Source of the DNA: CALBRZ01 sp964511065
GTDB lineage: Bacteria; Planctomycetota; Planctomycetia; Pirellulales; S012-138
Reading direction: 5' to 3'
Assembly: GCA_964511065.1 (NCBI GenBank)
Contig: CAZEEG010000064.1
Location: 1-33,782 of the forward strand
DNA: 33,782 bases
This document shows, piece by piece, positions 32,232 through 33,782 of this stretch; within the stretch, counting starts at the first letter, position 1; each line of letters opens with the position of its first letter. A model generated the notes under the pieces. That model was not told the DNA's origin. It saw nothing but the letters and a program-made list of their open reading frames with translations, and made no database searches. Position numbers and translations under genes: made by a program.

Positions 32232-32408
32232 CTAGTTGCTCAGCGACTGCGACACGTTATTGAAGGTGCTGCTGGCGTTTTCGCCGATCGTGCTGATTGC
32301 CGTGAGGCAGACCACGACAATCAACGCCAGCATCACGGCGTACTCAACAGCGGTGGGGCCGTCTTCCGAGAGCAGGAAACGTTTGACTTGAGCAGCAAAG
32401 GTCTTCAC
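32232..32408 (-). CDS. flp1: Flp-type type IVb prepilin, copy 1
   Basis: A 58-residue prepilin. The GTG at 32408 has GGAGAG six bases upstream; the open frame runs further up but is not protein-like. A 17-residue basic leader ends SEDG; cleavage after G17 gives a 41-residue mature pilin, PTAVEYAVMLALIVVV at its start, with the conserved E and Y at +5/+6 and one long hydrophobic helix. It polymerises into the Flp pilus used for surface adhesion and is matured by the tadV product nearby. The mature sequence is identical to that of copy 2. Confidence 0.93.
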   Translation of the reverse strand: MKTFAAQVKRFLLSEDGPTAVEYAVMLALIVVVCLTAISTIGENASSTFNNVSQSLSN

Positions 32409-32554
32409 GAGAATCTCTCCACAAGAGCAGGGGCGCCGCACAACCGTCAGCCTCGGGTCATGCAGCGCGGGCACAAACTAGCTACATGGCCGCATCGTGC
32501 GGCCCAACTGGGACCACCAAAGTAAGACTGCAACGCTCTCTGCGAAGGAGCGAC

Positions 32555-32731
32555 CTAGTTGCTCAACGACTGCGATACGTTGTTGAACGTGCTGCTGGCG
32601 TTTTCGCCGATCGTGCTGATTGCCGTGAGGCAGACAACCACGATCAAGGCCAACATCACGGCGTACTCAACTGCCGTTGGACCGTCTTCCGAAACCAAAA
32701 ACCGACGAACGCGATCAACGAAAGTCTTCAC
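32555..32731 (-). CDS. flp2: Flp-type type IVb prepilin, copy 2
   Basis: A 58-residue prepilin starting with GTG at 32731, with GGGAGG six bases upstream. The leader (KTFVDRVRRFLVSEDG) differs from copy 1 at six of seventeen positions, while the 41-residue mature pilin after G17 is identical. It is the first gene of the Tad locus on this strand, so the operon promoter should lie in 32732-33100. Nucleotide differences in the mature part are synonymous, except for a fully identical 47-base block, which suggests selection or gene conversion. Confidence 0.93.
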   Translation of the reverse strand: MKTFVDRVRRFLVSEDGPTAVEYAVMLALIVVVCLTAISTIGENASSTFNNVSQSLSN

Positions 32732-32936
32732 AGCAACCCTCCCAAACAACGTATAGCACCCGGCAAACGGCCGGTCGTTATGGTCCGAACGGACCCTTAC
32801 CGCGAGTTCAATCGCCCGGCAAAAAAGCCAGGCTGCGGTGAGAGAGCTTGCAGCGAGCAGGTATTAGGAGTGGCTCGCTTCCCTGGGCGCACGGCATCCA
32901 GCCGCGCCATCATCCCTCACAATTGAAGACTAGGTC

Positions 32937-32951
32937 ACACCTGGAAGGTGT
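32937..32951. promoter_or_regulatory. Dyad upstream of the Tad locus
   Basis: ACACCT and AGGTGT form a perfect 6+6 dyad with a three-base spacer, 206 bases upstream of the flp2 start. It has the size of a dimeric regulator site; no factor can be named. Confidence 0.3.
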
Positions 32952-32975
32952 CAAACGCAGGGCTTGAACAAATTT

Positions 32976-32986
32976 GGCAATTTGCC
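32976..32986. promoter_or_regulatory. Nested dyad upstream of the Tad locus
   Basis: GGCAA-T-TTGCC is a perfect 5+5 dyad, flanked by AATTT on the left and AAATT on the right, so the symmetry extends to about 32971-32993 apart from two extra G residues. It lies about 245 bases upstream of flp2. Confidence 0.3.
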
Positions 32987-33670
32987 GGAAATTCCTGATT
33001 CCGCACGCTGCGCCGGGGATCAAGCGGCTTGCGCTGCACCGCGTATTTTCGCCCCGGCCTACGATGATCGCAGGCCAAAGAGCCGATGCGTTCCCCGTGC
33101 GCAGTAAGCGAATCCGTTGTGCTACATGACTTGTACTTACCGGCCGAAGTAGCGGTCCTCTGGCGGATCGGCAGGGAACCAAGCGCCTCCCTTGCTGTGC
33201 AACGATCCAAGCGTGTGCGCATGCTTGAAGATCCGCCAGACCTCTTTGCTTCGTGGCTGCATCGCGCTGGTGTGCGAAGCCTGGCTTGAGGCAACCTCAT
33301 GCGCAAGCCATCAACATGCTTCGTAACGGCAGTGCGCGACCGCTTGGAAGCGAAGCACGTGCGCGCTGAAGTGCGCGCCACAAGAGCGTAGCGCGCTACG
33401 TGCGCGCAAAGGCCAATGGTTGTTGCTACAAAACACCATGAATGACCCTCAAAACGTGTTGCCTAATTTTCATGATCGCGTACTACTACAGCGTGGCTAA
33501 CACGACTTACAAGAAGCCAACGTGCCTGTTGAACTCCTTAACCAAGGAAAGCACGCAACGCTTCTTGGCAAAGGAAGTCGGTGTTGTTTCTGGCAGACAG
33601 GATGAGCCTAGGCCAACTCCCAACCAAGCCAGGCTTCCTGCTGCCGCGAACTTTTCTAGGAGGACGGATC

Positions 33671-33782
33671 GTGGCCAAAAAGAAAGCGGCTAAGAAAGCC
33701 GCGCCCAAGAAGGCAGCGAAGAAGGCAACCAAGAAGAAGGTTGCCAAGAAGGTCGCAAAAAAGACCGCCAAGAAGGCTGCCA
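33671..33782 (+). CDS. Histone-H1-like Lys/Ala-rich DNA-binding protein, partial
   Basis: The gene runs off the right edge after 37 codons. The start is the GTG at 33671, seven bases after a perfect AGGAGG (33658-33663). The visible product, MAKKKAAKKAAPKKAAKKAT and onward, consists almost entirely of Lys and Ala with occasional Pro, Thr and Val, like the C-terminal tail of histone H1 and the nucleoid proteins found in many planctomycetes and chlamydiae. It should bind DNA non-specifically and compact the chromosome. Length and any folded domain are unknown because of the truncation. A hydrophobic minus-strand frame over the same bases is the antisense shadow of this Lys/Ala repeat. Confidence 0.88.
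   Translation, partial: MAKKKAAKKAAPKKAAKKATKKKVAKKVAKKTAKKAA

Larger units (their letters stand above)
32732..33670. other. Long divergent spacer between the Tad locus and the histone-like gene
   Basis: This 939-base region has no convincing gene. It must hold promoters for flp2 (minus) and the histone-like gene (plus). Two dyads lie 206-260 bases upstream of flp2: ACACCT-GGA-AGGTGT (32937-32951) and GGCAATTTGCC (32976-32986). Near the other end, GTGCGCG recurs at about 33331, 33359, 33371 and 33400, together with the 14-base palindrome CGTAGCGCGCTACG (33387-33400). The last 250 bases are less GC-rich than the rest of the window. Confidence 0.45.

Noticed and set aside
33442..33693. Plus-strand 83-aa frame before the histone-like gene
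   Set aside because: It overlaps the histone-like start in another frame, has no ribosome-binding site and no protein-like composition.
33538..33771. Minus-strand 77-aa hydrophobic frame at the right edge
   Set aside because: Its Phe/Ala/Leu-rich sequence is the antisense translation of the Lys/Ala codons of the plus-strand histone-like gene, which has a perfect ribosome-binding site.

Overview
The window looks like chromosomal DNA from a planctomycete, probably of the Pirellulales type. The evidence is high GC, a large PVC-type secreted heme protein with HEAT repeats, an rsmH gene standing outside any division/cell-wall cluster, frequent GTG starts, many long gene-poor spacers, a Lys/Ala-rich histone-H1-like gene and a Tad pilus locus. 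No rRNA, tRNA, CRISPR array, insertion sequence or prophage was recognised. The placement is inferred from gene content; no rRNA is available to confirm it.

Layout, left to right. 1-1131 has no convincing gene. 1132-4880 (minus) holds a tandem ACT-domain protein, then a zinc-finger TraR/DksA-family gene followed 21 nt later by a complete Pseudomonas-type ligD (phosphoesterase-ligase-polymerase); no ku gene is present. 5107-6694 is a small stress/sulfur-type neighbourhood: a TIGR01244-like phosphatase and an unknown 88-aa protein (minus), diverging from a rhodanese (plus) that has a near-consensus sigma-54 promoter and an excellent intrinsic terminator. 7070-11683 (plus) encodes a 1157-aa PVC heme protein and ribD, 12 nt apart. 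11751-14326 (minus) holds an HtrA-type protease and a second DksA-family gene. The latter has a DxxDA tip motif, an EF-hand-like tail and a strong terminator. 15143-18790 (plus) encodes a 1215-aa degenerate-FHA/coiled-coil/membrane protein. 18985-24841 is housekeeping: tsaD (minus), phosphoglucosamine mutase-like and DUF488 genes (plus), a PhoPQ-activated-protein homologue and rsmH (minus). 25390-25695 encodes a small secreted His/Tyr-rich protein behind a hairpin leader.

25859-32731 (minus) is a Tad/Flp pilus locus in the order flp2, flp1, a 37-aa membrane ORF, tadV, tadE, cpaB, cpaC and cpaE/tadZ. It supplies pilins, prepilin peptidase, pseudopilin, secretin with accessory protein, and the localisation ATPase. 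The motor and platform genes (tadA, tadB, tadC) are absent, so they must lie elsewhere if the pilus works. The two flp genes encode identical mature pilins with different leaders. The window ends inside the histone-H1-like gene on the plus strand.

The most interesting items are the split Tad locus with its unannotated small ORF and twin pilins, the DksA-family protein with the EF-hand-like tail, the degenerate-FHA protein with 25-residue coiled-coil repeats, the ligD/zinc-finger pair, and the sigma-54 promoter ahead of the rhodanese gene.
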